From Deltaproteobacteria bacterium (GTDB taxonomy: Bacteria > Lernaellota > Lernaellaia > JACKCT01): a stretch of DNA of 53,827 bases. This document shows positions 1-9,961 of the stretch, piece by piece. The stretch is from NCBI GenBank assembly GCA_020633895.1, contig JACKCT010000017.1, positions 1 through 53,827 of the forward strand, read 5' to 3'. Position 1 is the stretch's first letter. The number at the start of each line of letters is the position of its first letter. The position numbers and the translations under genes were made by a program. Below the pieces are notes generated by a model. It did not search any database, was not told the origin of the DNA, and worked only from the letters and a program-made list of their open reading frames with translations.

Positions 1-91
1 CGGATCTTGTCAATAAACGGCCGATCCCTTGCCATCGATCGGCGGGCCTTTTAAGAGAGGATTGCGGTATTTCCCGCCGAATGAGGGGACG

Positions 92-1843
92 ATGACCCGA
101 CGTATGCGCTTGGCCGTGGCGATTTGTGTGATTTTCTGCGTCGTTGGCGTTTTCGGGGGCTGCACGAAAAGCGGCCCGTCCGACGGCGCCGTTGCTGCGT
201 CCACGCCGGTTGTGGATAAAGACCAGGCGCTGGCCGCTAATGCGAAAATTTTCGAGACCGGCGTCGTCAAGGTCAAGGACCGGGTCTATGCCGCGATCGG
301 CTACGCTCTGGCCAACAGCATCATGGTGACGGTCGACGGCGGCAAAGTCATCGTGGATACCACTGAAAGCGCTCAGGCTGCTCGCGAGATCAAGGCCGAG
401 TTCGACAAAATCGCGCCGGGACCGGTCCTGGCCATCATCTACACGCACACCCATCCCGACCACATCCTGGGTGCGAGCGTCTTTCGCGGAGGCGAGGACG
501 TGCCCATCTGGGCCCACGAGTCGGCCGTCCCGGCGCTGAACCGCCAGTTCGCGGCGATGTCGGACACCTTGCGCTATCGCGGCGCCCATCAGTTCGGCGA
601 AAATCTGCCGGACGAGATGATGCCCACCTCCGGCATCGGCCGGTGGCTGCGTCTGGACCCCGGGCCCGTACCGCCGCTTCTCTACCCGACGCACACCTTC
701 AAGGACGAATCCGTCGAGCTGACCATCGGCGGGACGAAGTTCGTCCTCGTCCACGCGCCCGGCGAGACACGGGATCAGATCTTCGTCTGGCTGCCGGAGT
801 TGGAAACCCTGCTGCCTGGCGACAACATCTATCAGGCCTTTCCGAATCTCTACGCTCTGCGCGGTGTGCCGCCCCGTCCCGTGGCCCAGTGGATTGACTC
901 CTTGGACAAGATGCGCGCCCTGGCGCCCGAATATCTGGTGCCCAGCCACACTCGCCCGCTCACCGGCCGGGATAACATTCTCGACGTCCTGACGACCTAT
1001 CGCGACGCCATCGCGTACGTTCACGACGCCGTGATCCGCCTGAGCAACCAGGGGGTGCCTTTGGAGGAAATGGTCCAGCGTATCAAGCTGCCGCCCCGTC
1101 TGGCGGGGCATCCGTATCTGGCGGAGATGTACGGCAAGGTGTCGTGGTCGGTGCGCGGCATTTATACAGGCTATCTGGGCTGGTTCGACGGCAACGCGAC
1201 GCGGATGGAACCGCTCGCCCCGTCGGAACGGGCCAAGCGCCTGCTGCCGATGCTGGGCGGGCGGGACAAGGTGCTCGGCGCGATCAAGGACGCCCTGGCG
1301 TCCGGTGACGCCCAATGGGCCGCCGAGTTATCCGATGTCCTGCTGGCCTCCGACCCGAACGACGCCGACGCCAAGGCACGCAAGGCCGACGCCCTCGAAG
1401 CCCTGGGCCGCGCCGAGGTGAACCCCAACGCCCGTGGATATTACCTCACCAGTGCGCAGGAATTACGCGGGCAGTGGGACGCGCCCGGCCGTCCGGAGAT
1501 CGATTCGGCGACGTTGGGAGATGTGCCGGTCGAGGTACTCATCAAGTCGTTTCCCGCCCGTCTGAAACCGGAGAAGACCGGCGACGTGAACAAGACGTAC
1601 CTGTTCGATTTCGGCGAGGACTCCGGGCGGTGGGTGTTCGAGATCCGGCGCGGGGTCGGGGAGGTGCGTCCGGCGGATGGGGACGTGGAGGCGGACCTGA
1701 CGTTCCAGGCCACGGAGGACGATTTCCGCGATTTTCTGACGGGCGTCCTGTCCCCGGCGGCGGCGCTGGCCGGAGGCAAAGTGAAGGTAAAGGGCGGCCT
1801 GGGGGAACTGATTGCGTTTAAGAGTTATTTGATTCAGCCGTGA
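92..1843 (+). CDS. MBL-fold alkyl/aryl sulfatase-like lipoprotein
   Basis: A 583-aa exported metallo-beta-lactamase-fold hydrolase resembling SdsA1/BDS1 alkyl sulfatases, which cleave sulfate esters such as alkyl sulfates. Seen: an N-terminal signal ending in a lipobox (VFGGC near residue 24), the zinc motif THTHPDH near residues 118-124, further metal-site histidines downstream (HAPGETRDQ, PSHTRPL), a helical middle dimerisation-type region, and a C-terminal SCP2-like domain (ADLTF...GKVKVKGG) typical of this family. I chose the ATG at 92 because it has a GAGGGG Shine-Dalgarno and gives a clean lipoprotein signal; an in-frame start at 29 adds 21 residues with no function visible. The gene stands alone with no obvious operon partner. 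Family is confident, substrate is inferred. Confidence 0.88.
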   Translation: MTRRMRLAVAICVIFCVVGVFGGCTKSGPSDGAVAASTPVVDKDQALAANAKIFETGVVKVKDRVYAAIGYALANSIMVTVDGGKVIVDTTESAQAAREIKAEFDKIAPGPVLAIIYTHTHPDHILGASVFRGGEDVPIWAHESAVPALNRQFAAMSDTLRYRGAHQFGENLPDEMMPTSGIGRWLRLDPGPVPPLLYPTHTFKDESVELTIGGTKFVLVHAPGETRDQIFVWLPELETLLPGDNIYQAFPNLYALRGVPPRPVAQWIDSLDKMRALAPEYLVPSHTRPLTGRDNILDVLTTYRDAIAYVHDAVIRLSNQGVPLEEMVQRIKLPPRLAGHPYLAEMYGKVSWSVRGIYTGYLGWFDGNATRMEPLAPSERAKRLLPMLGGRDKVLGAIKDALASGDAQWAAELSDVLLASDPNDADAKARKADALEALGRAEVNPNARGYYLTSAQELRGQWDAPGRPEIDSATLGDVPVEVLIKSFPARLKPEKTGDVNKTYLFDFGEDSGRWVFEIRRGVGEVRPADGDVEADLTFQATEDDFRDFLTGVLSPAAALAGGKVKVKGGLGELIAFKSYLIQP

Positions 1844-1865
1844 TGTGAATCCGGATTGATATCCA

Positions 1866-1967
1866 TGTCATCCTGAACGCGGTGAAGGATCTGGCCTCGG
1901 CCTGGATGATGCGTCATTATTAGAGGACAGGGTTGGACCAAGAATCTTCGCAATGCTCAGAATGACA
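1866..1967. repeat. Inverted-repeat intergenic element (TGTCATyCTGA type)
   Basis: The gap between the sulfatase and the SDR gene holds two 27-nt imperfect inverted arms, at 1866-1892 and 1941-1967, each starting at its outer end with TGTCAT(C/T)CTGA. About 19 of 27 positions match and several mismatches are G-U compatible in RNA. The arms enclose about 48 nt. The layout resembles small palindromic interspersed elements of the TGTCATTCTGAGC...GAAGAATC kind seen in several bacterial genomes. No ORF lies inside. Confidence 0.55.
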
Positions 1968-2004
1968 CAATGAATCCGTTATCGTTCAACCAAAGGAGAC
2001 CCTC

Positions 2005-2829
2005 ATGGCATCGCCCATCGACGGCGGCAACGTTCTGATCACCGGCGCGTCCTCGGGCATCGGTCGCGAGATGGCGCGTCAGATCGCGCCTCGGGCCAAG
2101 GCCCTGGTGCTCGTCGCCCGGCGCACCGAGCGGCTGGAGGAATTGAAGTCCGAGTTTGCACAGAAGCACACGAATCTCAAGGTTCTGGTGCAGCCCTGCG
2201 ATCTGACGGACCAAGCGGCCATCGACACGCTGCTGGAAACGGTGCTCGGTGAGCTGGGGACCATCGACGTGCTCGTCAACAACGCCGGTTTCGGCGACCT
2301 GCAGATCTTCGACAAGGCCGCGTGGGACAAACTCGATCGCATGATCCGCCTGAATATCAACGCGCTCACCTACCTGACGCACAAGCTCGTGCCCGCGATG
2401 GTCGAGCGAAAAAGCGGCGGCATCATCAACGTCAGTTCGTCGTTCGGGATGAGCTTTCTGCCCGGTTTCTCGGTCTACATCGGCACCAAGCACTTTGTGA
2501 ACGGCTTTTGCGACGCGCTGGTCTGCGATCTGGCGGGCACGGGCGTGCGCGTGACGTGCGTCTGCCCCGGACCGGTCAAGACGGAATTCAACGAGGTGGC
2601 CCAGGACGCCATCCGTCTGCCCAACCCGGCGCCCATGGAGATTTCCGCCGAGCGTTGCGCCCGCGAATCCATCGCCGCCTTCGACGCCGGAAAGGCGAGG
2701 GTCGTGCCGGGCACGGTCATGAAGATCATGATGTTCATGGAGGCGATGACGCCGGACGCGTTCTTCCGATCTCTTTACGGCATGCAGGGCAAGATCATGC
2801 GCAAGAAGGCGATCGAACGGGGCGTGTGA
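2005..2829 (+). CDS. SDR-family NAD(P)-dependent oxidoreductase
   Basis: A 274-aa classical short-chain dehydrogenase/reductase, probably cytosolic. Seen: cofactor motif TGASSGIG near residues 14-21, NNAG near 91, catalytic Ser in NVSSSFGM near 144, and YxxxK (YIGTK) near 157-161. After the glycine-rich loop comes ARR, which suggests NADP(H). The start is fixed by AAAGGAGA five bases before the ATG. The C-terminus (residues 230-274) is helix-rich and Met-rich (MKIMMFMEAM), as in membrane-associating DltE/YqjQ-like SDRs. Substrate cannot be told from the sequence. No neighbour shares an evident pathway with it. Confidence 0.9.
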   Translation: MASPIDGGNVLITGASSGIGREMARQIAPRAKALVLVARRTERLEELKSEFAQKHTNLKVLVQPCDLTDQAAIDTLLETVLGELGTIDVLVNNAGFGDLQIFDKAAWDKLDRMIRLNINALTYLTHKLVPAMVERKSGGIINVSSSFGMSFLPGFSVYIGTKHFVNGFCDALVCDLAGTGVRVTCVCPGPVKTEFNEVAQDAIRLPNPAPMEISAERCARESIAAFDAGKARVVPGTVMKIMMFMEAMTPDAFFRSLYGMQGKIMRKKAIERGV

Positions 2830-2866
2830 TCGGCAGGAAAGACTGATCGGCGGGTGCTATGTCGGC

Positions 2867-2979
2867 TGCCACACTTTCACGTCGAAGGGGCGTCGTCGTG
2901 AAGATGTGGATCGCCGGTCGCCCACGATCAAAATTTTTTCACACCTTCTCTCCGACTTTGTCGTCGCAAAAGTGTGGCA
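2867..2979. repeat. Inverted-repeat intergenic element (TGCCACACTTT arms)
   Basis: Between the convergent SDR and rubredoxin genes lies a 113-nt element bounded by perfect 11-nt inverted arms TGCCACACTTT (2867-2877) and AAAGTGTGGCA (2969-2979). The similarity continues inward imperfectly to about 19 nt per arm. The interior carries an A/T run (AAAATTTTTTC) and no ORF. It could be a mobile MITE-like repeat or a bidirectional terminator; the long spacing of the arms favours a repeat element. Confidence 0.5.
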
Positions 2980-3003
2980 CCCATCGCCGCGCCGACTCCC
3001 CGG

Positions 3004-3174
3004 CTACAGAGGGTCGAACATGTCCTTGGTGACGTAGCAGAGGGGGCAGGTCCAGTCATCGGGCAGGTCTTCGAAGGGCGTGCCGGGCGGAATGCCGCCT
3101 TCCGGATCGCCTTCGGCGGGATCGTAGATATAACCGCAGCTCACGCACACGTATTTCTCGGGCTCATTCGACAT
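3004..3174 (-). CDS. Rubredoxin
   Basis: A 56-aa one-iron electron carrier. Seen: the two iron-binding knuckles CVSCGY (near residues 9-14) and CPLCYV (near 42-47), plus conserved YDPAEGDP and [14 protein letters not shown], which together are diagnostic. The gene overlaps the 3' end of the upstream methyltransferase/MTHFR fusion, so it is probably co-transcribed and translationally coupled. Two starts are possible: GTG at 3186 and ATG at 3174. I chose the ATG (MSNEPEKY) because it begins at the usual distance from the first cysteine. A rubredoxin next to an MTHFR-type flavoprotein hints at an electron-donor role, but rubredoxins serve many partners. Confidence 0.93.
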   Translation of the reverse strand: MSNEPEKYVCVSCGYIYDPAEGDPEGGIPPGTPFEDLPDDWTCPLCYVTKDMFDPL

Positions 3175-5005
3175 CGTTGGCATCACCCAAAACGGCTAGA
3201 GCGGTGTGAACATTTCCGAACGGCGCGCTGACCTGCACACCGGCGATGTGGTCGCGGACTTCGGCGAGGATCTCCCGCGCGATCGCCACACCCTCGGCGC
3301 GGGCGGCGTCTTTGGTTTTGGCGGCGGCCATGCGCTTGAGGATCGCGTCGGGCACGGTGACGCCGGGCACCTCGGCATTGAGGAACTCGGCGTTTCGCAA
3401 CGACGCCAGCGGCCAGATCCCGGCGATAATCGGGATCCCCAGGTCTTTTGTCCGTTCGAGAAACAACAGAAGCGCGGCCGGGTCGTACACCGGCTGCGTG
3501 ATGGCGTACTGGGCGCCCGCTTCGACCTTCTGGCGAAAGCGGTCCAACTCCCGCTCCTGGTCCAAGTGCGTCGGATCGGCGCCGACCCCGATGATGAAGG
3601 GCGTCGGCGGGTCCACCGGCTGCCCGCCCATGTCCACACCCCGGTTCAGGCGCGAGGCGATGCGCGTCAAGCCGATGGAGTCGATGTCGAAAACGGCGGT
3701 GGCGAAGGGGTAGTCGCCCAGCTTGGGCGGATCGCCGGTGACGATGAGCAGATTGTTCACACCCGCCGCCGCGCAGCCCAGCAAGTCGGACTGGATACCG
3801 ATGACGTTGCGGTCGCGGCAGGTGACATGCAGCACCGGTTCGATGTCCGCGTCCCGCCGGATCGCGACGCACGTCTGAATCGGGCTGACCCGGCACGAGG
3901 CGCGGGGGCCGTCGGGCACGTTGATGGCGTCGACCCCGGCGGCTTTGCATTGGGCGGCTTTGGAAACGATGTTGGAAAGATCCCATCCCCGAGGCGGCAG
4001 CAATTCCACGCTCGTGACCCACTCGCCCCTGGCGAGCTTCGCGCCCCAGTTGCCGGTTTTCTCCATGGGGATCGGATCGACCAGATGCACGCCCTCGGCG
4101 ACGGCGTCGGACATGACGACCCGTTGGCGGTGCTGGGACTTCACGCCATGCACCAGTTCCTTGATGTGCTGGGGCGTGATGCCGCTGCTGCCGCCGATGG
4201 CCTTGACGCCGAGCTGGACGAAGCGGCGCGCGTAGCTGGCGAAGTAGGCCGGGTTGGTCATGTACAGGACGCGGTCGCTGACCACCTTGGGATAACCGGC
4301 GTTGGGGCACACGAAGACGGGATAGGGCGAGCGCCCGATGTACGGCTCCAATTCCTCGAGCAGGCGTTCGGGCCCGAATCCGTAGAAGCCGAGCATGGTC
4401 GGCGGCGGAATGTCCTCGGGGAACGGCGCGAAGAAGGTGTCGACGTCTTCACCGGCGATGGTGGTGTTGCGTTTGCGCAGGGCCATGCCGGGGACGTAGG
4501 GCATATCGAACGCGGCGGCGGCTCGGGCGGCAATGAGCATTTCCCGGCGGGTGCCGAAGCTTTCGAAGACAAGGAAATCGGCGCCGCCCGCTTTCAGGCC
4601 TTCGACGGTTTCGCAAAAGGCCTCGAAGACGTCTTCGTCGCTGATCGGTTCGTCTTGGAAGATGCGCCCGGAGGGGCCGATGGACCCGGCGACCAGTAAG
4701 TCATCGCCCGCCACTTCTCGCGCGATCTCGGCGGCGGCTCGGGCAATGTGCCCGACCTCGTCGGCCAGCAGGTGTTCGGCGAGCTTGAAGCGGTTGGCCC
4801 CGAAGCTGTTGGTGGTCAGCACCTCGGCTCCGGCGTCGCGATAGAGTTCGTGGATCTCCTTGACCATGGCCGGGTTGTGCAGGCACAAAGCGTCGTAGCA
4901 GACGTTGACGAACTGGTGCCGGGCGTAGAACTCAGTGGCCAGCCCGCCGTCGAAAACGACCAGCGACTCGGCTTCGAGAGCCTGTTTGAGTGTGCGTCGC
5001 GCCAT
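3164..5005 (-). CDS. Homocysteine-methyltransferase-like / MTHFR fusion with degenerate zinc site
   Basis: A 613-aa two-domain protein. Residues about 1-300 resemble homocysteine S-methyltransferase ([25 protein letters not shown]); residues about 325-600 are a 5,10-methylenetetrahydrofolate reductase domain ([40 protein letters not shown]). The order is that of the YitJ/BHMT-MetF family, which makes methyl-THF and passes methyl to homocysteine. Odd: the zinc ligands of the first domain are absent. The GGCCG motif reads GGSSG (near residue 268), and the usual GxNCxxGP region reads GFYGFGP. Metal-dependent thiol activation is therefore unlikely, and this domain may be regulatory or use another substrate. 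The MTHFR part looks intact. metH lies just upstream, separated by a terminator. Confidence 0.88.
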   Translation of the reverse strand: MARRTLKQALEAESLVVFDGGLATEFYARHQFVNVCYDALCLHNPAMVKEIHELYRDAGAEVLTTNSFGANRFKLAEHLLADEVGHIARAAAEIAREVAGDDLLVAGSIGPSGRIFQDEPISDEDVFEAFCETVEGLKAGGADFLVFESFGTRREMLIAARAAAAFDMPYVPGMALRKRNTTIAGEDVDTFFAPFPEDIPPPTMLGFYGFGPERLLEELEPYIGRSPYPVFVCPNAGYPKVVSDRVLYMTNPAYFASYARRFVQLGVKAIGGSSGITPQHIKELVHGVKSQHRQRVVMSDAVAEGVHLVDPIPMEKTGNWGAKLARGEWVTSVELLPPRGWDLSNIVSKAAQCKAAGVDAINVPDGPRASCRVSPIQTCVAIRRDADIEPVLHVTCRDRNVIGIQSDLLGCAAAGVNNLLIVTGDPPKLGDYPFATAVFDIDSIGLTRIASRLNRGVDMGGQPVDPPTPFIIGVGADPTHLDQERELDRFRQKVEAGAQYAITQPVYDPAALLLFLERTKDLGIPIIAGIWPLASLRNAEFLNAEVPGVTVPDAILKRMAAAKTKDAARAEGVAIAREILAEVRDHIAGVQVSAPFGNVHTALAVLGDANDVE

Positions 5006-5061
5006 GCGTGGTGTGGTCTTTCCTGCCGGTCGGAACGCGTAATCCTACGCCCGTTCCGAGT

Positions 5062-5094
5062 AAAAAAACGACCCCGGGACATAACGTTCCGGGG
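5062..5094 (-). terminator. Intrinsic terminator after metH
   Basis: On the minus strand a 9-bp GC-rich stem (arms 5086-5094 and 5072-5080, one G-U pair, five-base loop) is followed by seven Ts (5068-5062). It lies between the metH stop and the fusion gene, so the fusion gene either has its own promoter or depends on read-through. Confidence 0.8.
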
Positions 5095-5134
5095 GCGCTT
5101 TTGTCAATCAATTCGTGGGTCGGCCCACCGGCGC

Positions 5135-8100
5135 CTAGACCGCGAAGTACTTGGCCTGGGGGTGATGGGCGACGATGGCCGAGGTGGAGAATTCGGGAAT
5201 CATCTCGAAATTCTCGGTGAGCGTCACGCCGATGCGACCGGCGTCTAAGAGGTCCATCAGGATGCCGTTGGCCGAAATGTCCGGGCACGCGGGGTAGCCG
5301 AAGCCGTACCGGCCGCCGTGGTATTGCTGGCGGATGAGCTGCTGAAAGTCCAGGCGCTTCTCTTCGCCGATCCCCAGTTCCGCGCGCATCAACTCGTGGC
5401 AATACTCGGCCAGGGCGTCGGTTGCCTCCACGGCCAGGCCGTGCAGCAGGTAGTAGTCCAGATATTCGGAACCTTGAAACAGATCCTGCTCGCCCTGCAC
5501 AATGCGGTCGCCGATGGTGACGATGAAAAATCCCACCACGTCGCCTTCCGGTCGGAAGAAGTCGGGAATGGCGATCTTCGGCGCGTTTCGGCGGCGAGGA
5601 AACTCGAAGACGTGCTCCTTGCCGTCGTTGTCGACGAGCAGCCGATCGCCGTCGCTTCGCGCGGAAAAATACCCGTACGCGATTTTCGGCTCGAAAAGTT
5701 TTTCGGCTTTGATGAAGCGCTTGAGCTCGGCGTATTTCGGCTCGACTTCCTCGACGATCAGGCGCTGATAGGCATCCGCGTCCGTGGCGCCGCGACGATA
5801 TCCCCACCGCCCGCGGAACAGCGCCGTCTGGTTGATCAGCTCAAAGAGCGAATCCAGGTTGACATCCGTCACAACACGCGAGCCCCAAAACGGCGGCTCG
5901 GGAACGCGCTCGACCGGCTCGATCTTCGGCGCGTCCTTTTTGGCCGGGGCGGCCGGGCGGGGTTTGCGCTCGATGATCTCCGGATCGGTCGGCGTCTTGC
6001 CTTCGGCGATTTGCTGCATCGCGACCAGACCGGCGAAGGCGTCGGAGCAGTAGGTCACGGATCCGTTGGAATAGTTGGGCTTAAGGGAGTCGCGCACGAA
6101 TTCGGGCGTCAACGCGGCGCCGCCGACCAGGATCGGTTTGTCGATCCCGGCATCGGAAAACGCCTTGTTGTTGTCGATCATGATCATGGCCGAGCTGACC
6201 AGCAGACCGGACATGCCGATCACGTCCGCGTTGACTTCCCGGGCCTTGGCGATGATCTGATCCACCGGCACCTTCGTGCCCATGTCGACCACGTCAAAGC
6301 CGTTATTGGAGACGATGATGTTGACCAGGTTCTTGCCGATGTCATGCACGTCGCCGCGCACGGTGGCCACCAGCAGCTTCTTCGTCGCTCCCGCCCGGTC
6401 GCTGGCCTCGAAATGGGGCTTGATCTTGTCCACGGCCCGCTTCATCGCCTGGGCGCTTTTGAGGACAAAGGGAAGCTGTAACTGGCCCGAGCCGAACAGA
6501 TCGCCCACGTGCTTCATGGCCGGAACGAGAGTCTCGTTCAGGATGTCCTCGGCCTTGTAGTCGGCGAGCATGGGGTCGAGGAAGCGCTCGGCGATTTTCG
6601 TCTTGCCCTTGACGATGGCGTCAAAGACGGCGTCCCGGGGCGCGACGTCCTCGGCCACCTCGTCCTCGGCTTCGTCCACCTTGCCGGCGAAGTGGTTGAT
6701 GAACGCTTCCAAAGCGTCCTCGCCGTTGACGGGCCGGTTATAAATCAGATGCACCGCCGCGTCCCGGTCGGCGTCGTCGATTTGGGCGATGGGCACGATG
6801 TGCTTGGGATTCACGATCGCCGCGTCCATTCCCGCCTTGACGCACAGATCCATAAACACCGAGTTGAGCACCTTGCGGCTTTTCATCGACAGGCCGAAGC
6901 TGATGTTCGACAGGCCGAGCATGACGAAGCACTCGGGCAGGCGTTCCTTGATGCCCTTGATCGCGTCGAGGGTCTGCGTCGCGGCGTCCTTGAGGCTCGG
7001 ATCTCCGGAGCCGATCGTGAAGGTCAGCGGGTCGATAATCAGGTCCTTCGCCCGCAGCCCGTATTCCTCCACGCACATCTTCACCAGGCGTTCGGCGATG
7101 GCGACCTTTTGGTCGGCCGTCATCGCCATGCCCGTCTCGTCGATGGTCAGGCACACGAGAGCCGCGCCGTAGCGCTTGGCGTACGGGCAGACCAGCTTGG
7201 CGCGCGTGCCGCCGTCTTCCAGGTTGATCGAGTTGATGACCGCGCGACCGGGATAGCGCTTCAGGGCCAGTTCCACCACGTCGGCGTAGTTGGTGTCGAT
7301 CATCAACGGCAGGCGGCATTCCTTGGCGGCCATTTCCACCAGCGTGGCCATGTCCTTGCGCTCGTCCTGGCCGGCGTAGGCGACGGACAGATCCACCGCG
7401 TGGCTGCCGTGCTCCTCCTGCTCGACCAGAATATCGAAGGCGGCCTCGTAGTTGTGTTCCAGGATCGTTTCGCGAAACGCCTTGGATCCGGTCGCGTTGG
7501 CCCGCTCGCCGAAATAGAACGGCGGCGGCACCTGGGCCATGTCCACCGGCGAATACAGACTCGCCACGCGCGCCGGGTAGGTCGTCGGGTGGGGCTTGGG
7601 CGACGCCTTGGACGCGGCCTCGGCCAACAGGCGGATGTGATCGGGCGTGGTGCCGCAGCAGCCGCCGACGATGTTGATCGCCATCTCATCCAGGAAGTTC
7701 GTCAGGGCCTTGGAGAAGACATCCGGGGTCTCGGGATACACCACGCCCTGGGCGCTGGGGCGAGGGATGCCCGCGTTGGGGTAGACGGCGACGTAGCCGG
7801 GCCATTCGTTGGCGATGACCTGCAAATGGGGGCGCATCTCGGTCGGGCCGGTGGCGCAGTTCATGCCCAGGATGTCGATGCCGTAGGGTTCGAGCACCGC
7901 GATGACGGCGCCGATTTCCGAGCCGGTGAGCATGGTGCCGGTCTGTTCGATCGTCACCGACACCCAGATCGGCAGGCGGCGGCCGATCTCGTCCATCACG
8001 TCGTTCGCGGCGGCGAGGGCGGATTTGATTTGCAGCAGGTCCTGGCAGGTTTCGATGAGCAGCAGGTCCACGCCGCCGTCGATCAGCGCGCGGATCTGGC

Positions 8101-8515
8101 GCACATACCCGCCGTGCAGCTTGTCGAAGCCGGTCTGGCCGAGGGTCGCCAGCTTGGTGCCCGGGCCGATGGATCCGGCGACGAAACGGGGTTTGTCCGG
8201 GGTGGAGAACTTATCGGCCTCTTCCCGGGCCAGGCGGGCGGCGGCCAGGTTCAACTCCTCGCATCGCGACCCCAGGTCGTACTCGTCCAAGGTCAGCGGC
8301 GAGCCGCCGAAGGTGTTGGTCTCGACGATGTCGGCGCCGGCTTCCAGGTACGAGCGATGGATGCCTTGGAGCTTGTCGGGCACAGTGACATTGAGGATCT
8401 CCGGGCAGCCCACATTGCCTTCGTAGACTTCGTCGGCAAGCTTCAGAGCCTGGAGGGAAGTGCCCATGGCGCCGTCGAGGACCAGGACCCGCTTTTTGAT
8501 TTCGTCGAGGAACAT
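5135..8515 (-). CDS. metH: Cobalamin-dependent methionine synthase MetH
   Basis: A 1126-aa modular methionine synthase (the E. coli enzyme is about 1227 aa) that moves methyl from methyl-THF to homocysteine through cobalamin. Seen in order: homocysteine-binding domain with intact zinc cysteines ([18 protein letters not shown] near residue 285); pterin-binding domain about 325-600 ([21 protein letters not shown]); helical cap; cobalamin domain with DVHDIGKN near 720, whose His is the lower cobalt ligand; and the AdoMet activation domain about 830-1126 (GYPACPD near 1075). The ATG at 8515 starts at MFLDEIKKR, the family's usual N-terminus; the open frame upstream is not coding. A terminator follows. 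I saw no cobalamin or SAM riboswitch in the 120-nt leader. Confidence 0.97.
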   Translation of the reverse strand: MFLDEIKKRVLVLDGAMGTSLQALKLADEVYEGNVGCPEILNVTVPDKLQGIHRSYLEAGADIVETNTFGGSPLTLDEYDLGSRCEELNLAAARLAREEADKFSTPDKPRFVAGSIGPGTKLATLGQTGFDKLHGGYVRQIRALIDGGVDLLLIETCQDLLQIKSALAAANDVMDEIGRRLPIWVSVTIEQTGTMLTGSEIGAVIAVLEPYGIDILGMNCATGPTEMRPHLQVIANEWPGYVAVYPNAGIPRPSAQGVVYPETPDVFSKALTNFLDEMAINIVGGCCGTTPDHIRLLAEAASKASPKPHPTTYPARVASLYSPVDMAQVPPPFYFGERANATGSKAFRETILEHNYEAAFDILVEQEEHGSHAVDLSVAYAGQDERKDMATLVEMAAKECRLPLMIDTNYADVVELALKRYPGRAVINSINLEDGGTRAKLVCPYAKRYGAALVCLTIDETGMAMTADQKVAIAERLVKMCVEEYGLRAKDLIIDPLTFTIGSGDPSLKDAATQTLDAIKGIKERLPECFVMLGLSNISFGLSMKSRKVLNSVFMDLCVKAGMDAAIVNPKHIVPIAQIDDADRDAAVHLIYNRPVNGEDALEAFINHFAGKVDEAEDEVAEDVAPRDAVFDAIVKGKTKIAERFLDPMLADYKAEDILNETLVPAMKHVGDLFGSGQLQLPFVLKSAQAMKRAVDKIKPHFEASDRAGATKKLLVATVRGDVHDIGKNLVNIIVSNNGFDVVDMGTKVPVDQIIAKAREVNADVIGMSGLLVSSAMIMIDNNKAFSDAGIDKPILVGGAALTPEFVRDSLKPNYSNGSVTYCSDAFAGLVAMQQIAEGKTPTDPEIIERKPRPAAPAKKDAPKIEPVERVPEPPFWGSRVVTDVNLDSLFELINQTALFRGRWGYRRGATDADAYQRLIVEEVEPKYAELKRFIKAEKLFEPKIAYGYFSARSDGDRLLVDNDGKEHVFEFPRRRNAPKIAIPDFFRPEGDVVGFFIVTIGDRIVQGEQDLFQGSEYLDYYLLHGLAVEATDALAEYCHELMRAELGIGEEKRLDFQQLIRQQYHGGRYGFGYPACPDISANGILMDLLDAGRIGVTLTENFEMIPEFSTSAIVAHHPQAKYFAV

Positions 8516-8566
8516 TGTCCATCCATGTCGGTGAAAATTCGAGCTTTTCCCCGTTTGGGAGGCGGG

Positions 8567-8595
8567 AGCATAACCGGAACTCGCCGTCGGTACAA
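8567..8595 (-). promoter_or_regulatory. Candidate sigma70 promoter for metH
   Basis: TTGTAC (8590-8595) and TATGCT (8567-8572) lie on the minus strand with a 17-bp spacer, about 50 bp upstream of the metH ATG. The -35 match is only half, so this is a weak call supported mainly by position and spacing. Confidence 0.3.
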
Positions 8596-8611
8596 TGCGA
8601 TTGCGTTGGCC

Positions 8612-8633
8612 GGTTGTCTCCACTAAAACAACC
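8612..8633 (+). promoter_or_regulatory. Small hairpin just before the capA-like GTG start
   Basis: GGTTGT (8612-8617) and ACAACC (8628-8633) form a perfect 6-bp stem with a 10-base loop, ending two bases before the GTG start at 8636. No Shine-Dalgarno is visible. The hairpin could limit ribosome access, or the real start may lie further downstream. Confidence 0.3.
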
Positions 8634-8635
8634 TT

Positions 8636-9961
8636 GTGAAGTATCCCGCATTCCACGCCGTGTCTTGGCGGCGAACCGTCCTTTTTCTGTGGGCAATGGC
8701 GAGCGCGATGGCGATTTTCGCGGCCGGATGCTCGTCGGCCGAGCAGGTCGACGTCTACACCGGCGACGACTTGGCCGCGATGGATTTCAAGAGTACGCCG
8801 GGCGAGACGTCGATCGTCTTCGTCGGCGATATGTATCCTTGGGATTTCGCCAAGAAGTACGTCAAGAAAGACCCCGCCTACATGTTCCGAGGCACCGCTC
8901 CGCTGCTGCAACAGGCGGATCTGGCCGTCGGAAATTTGGAAACCCCCGTCGCCGAAAAGGCCGAGAAGCGAACGCGCAAATTTGATTGGACGCGTCCGAT
9001 CCACTCCCTGAAAGCCAAAACCTGGGTCTACCGGCTTCCTCCGGACCTTTTGGACGGCCTGACCTGGGCGGGAATCGATCTGGTCAGCTTGGCGAACAAT
9101 CACATCGGCGATTGCCGGGCGGACGGCGTGTCGGAGACGTTGGAGCACCTCCAGGCTCACGGGATCAAGGCGGTCGGCGCGGGCAACAACCTGCGCGAGG
9201 CGACGCGGCCGACGGTGGTCGAGGTCAACGGCGTAAAATTCGCGTTCGTGGCCAGTGTGTCGGCGGAGACGTGGATTACGGATATCGGCCAGGTCAACGA
9301 GGAGAAAAACGCGATTTCTAAGCGTCGGCGTTGGATGAAACGGCGGTTGCAGGCCACGAAGGACTCGGCGGGCAGCGTCATAACCAGCGAATCGATGGTC
9401 CGGCGGATGGTCCGTCGGGCGAAGCGGATGGCGGATGTGGTCGTGTATTTCCCCCATTGGGGCATTCGCTACCATCGGCCGGTTTTTGACGAGCAGGCGA
9501 AGATGGCGCGCGCGGCGATCGACGCCGGGGCGGACCTGGTCGTGGGACATCACATCCACATCTGGCAGCCCAGCGAAATCTACGAAGGCAAGCCGATCGT
9601 CTACGGGCTCGGCAATTTCGCTTTCGGCTCGAACAATCGGCGGGCCAATGAAGGGCTGGTCGTTCGCGCGATCTTTCGGGGCAAGAGTCTCGACCGCCTG
9701 GAACTCTATCCGACGTACACAAAGAACGTCGATCCCGTCGTGAAGTACCAGACCAAGTTGCTGCGCGGAACCTTCGCCGGGGATACGCTGCGTCGGGTGA
9801 ATTTGATGTCGTCGAAACGAGGCGCGGAGTACGCCATCCGGGAGGACAAGGGCGTGCTCTATTTTTCGCCCGATGGCGCGTCGGAAGACGAGGGCGACGC
9901 CGGCAGCGAATCCAGGTCGAACGAAAACGCCCCGGCGCGGGAGACCCACGTCAACTCGTGA
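8636..9961 (+). CDS. CapA-family (PGA_cap) metallophosphoesterase-like lipoprotein
   Basis: A 441-aa exported lipoprotein of the CapA/PGA_cap family, a calcineurin-like fold often linked to capsule or polyglutamate export. Seen: signal peptide with lipobox (FAAGC near residue 31), then family motifs FVGDMYPWDF, ADLAVGNLETPV, SLANNHIGDC, HWGIRYHR, VVGHHIHIWQP and VYGLGNFAFG, spread over residues about 60-330. The C-terminal 35 residues are Ser/Glu-rich. No capB/capC polyglutamate synthase genes are nearby, so a capsule role is not supported by context. The start is a GTG with no clear ribosome-binding site and is uncertain. The last 103 nt overlap the convergent gene ending at 9859. Confidence 0.85.
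   Translation: MKYPAFHAVSWRRTVLFLWAMASAMAIFAAGCSSAEQVDVYTGDDLAAMDFKSTPGETSIVFVGDMYPWDFAKKYVKKDPAYMFRGTAPLLQQADLAVGNLETPVAEKAEKRTRKFDWTRPIHSLKAKTWVYRLPPDLLDGLTWAGIDLVSLANNHIGDCRADGVSETLEHLQAHGIKAVGAGNNLREATRPTVVEVNGVKFAFVASVSAETWITDIGQVNEEKNAISKRRRWMKRRLQATKDSAGSVITSESMVRRMVRRAKRMADVVVYFPHWGIRYHRPVFDEQAKMARAAIDAGADLVVGHHIHIWQPSEIYEGKPIVYGLGNFAFGSNNRRANEGLVVRAIFRGKSLDRLELYPTYTKNVDPVVKYQTKLLRGTFAGDTLRRVNLMSSKRGAEYAIREDKGVLYFSPDGASEDEGDAGSESRSNENAPARETHVNS

Noticed and set aside
8516-8635. Cobalamin or SAM riboswitch before metH
   Set aside because: The leader is only about 120 nt and lacks a B12-box-like core or SAM-type stems; only a weak promoter is visible.
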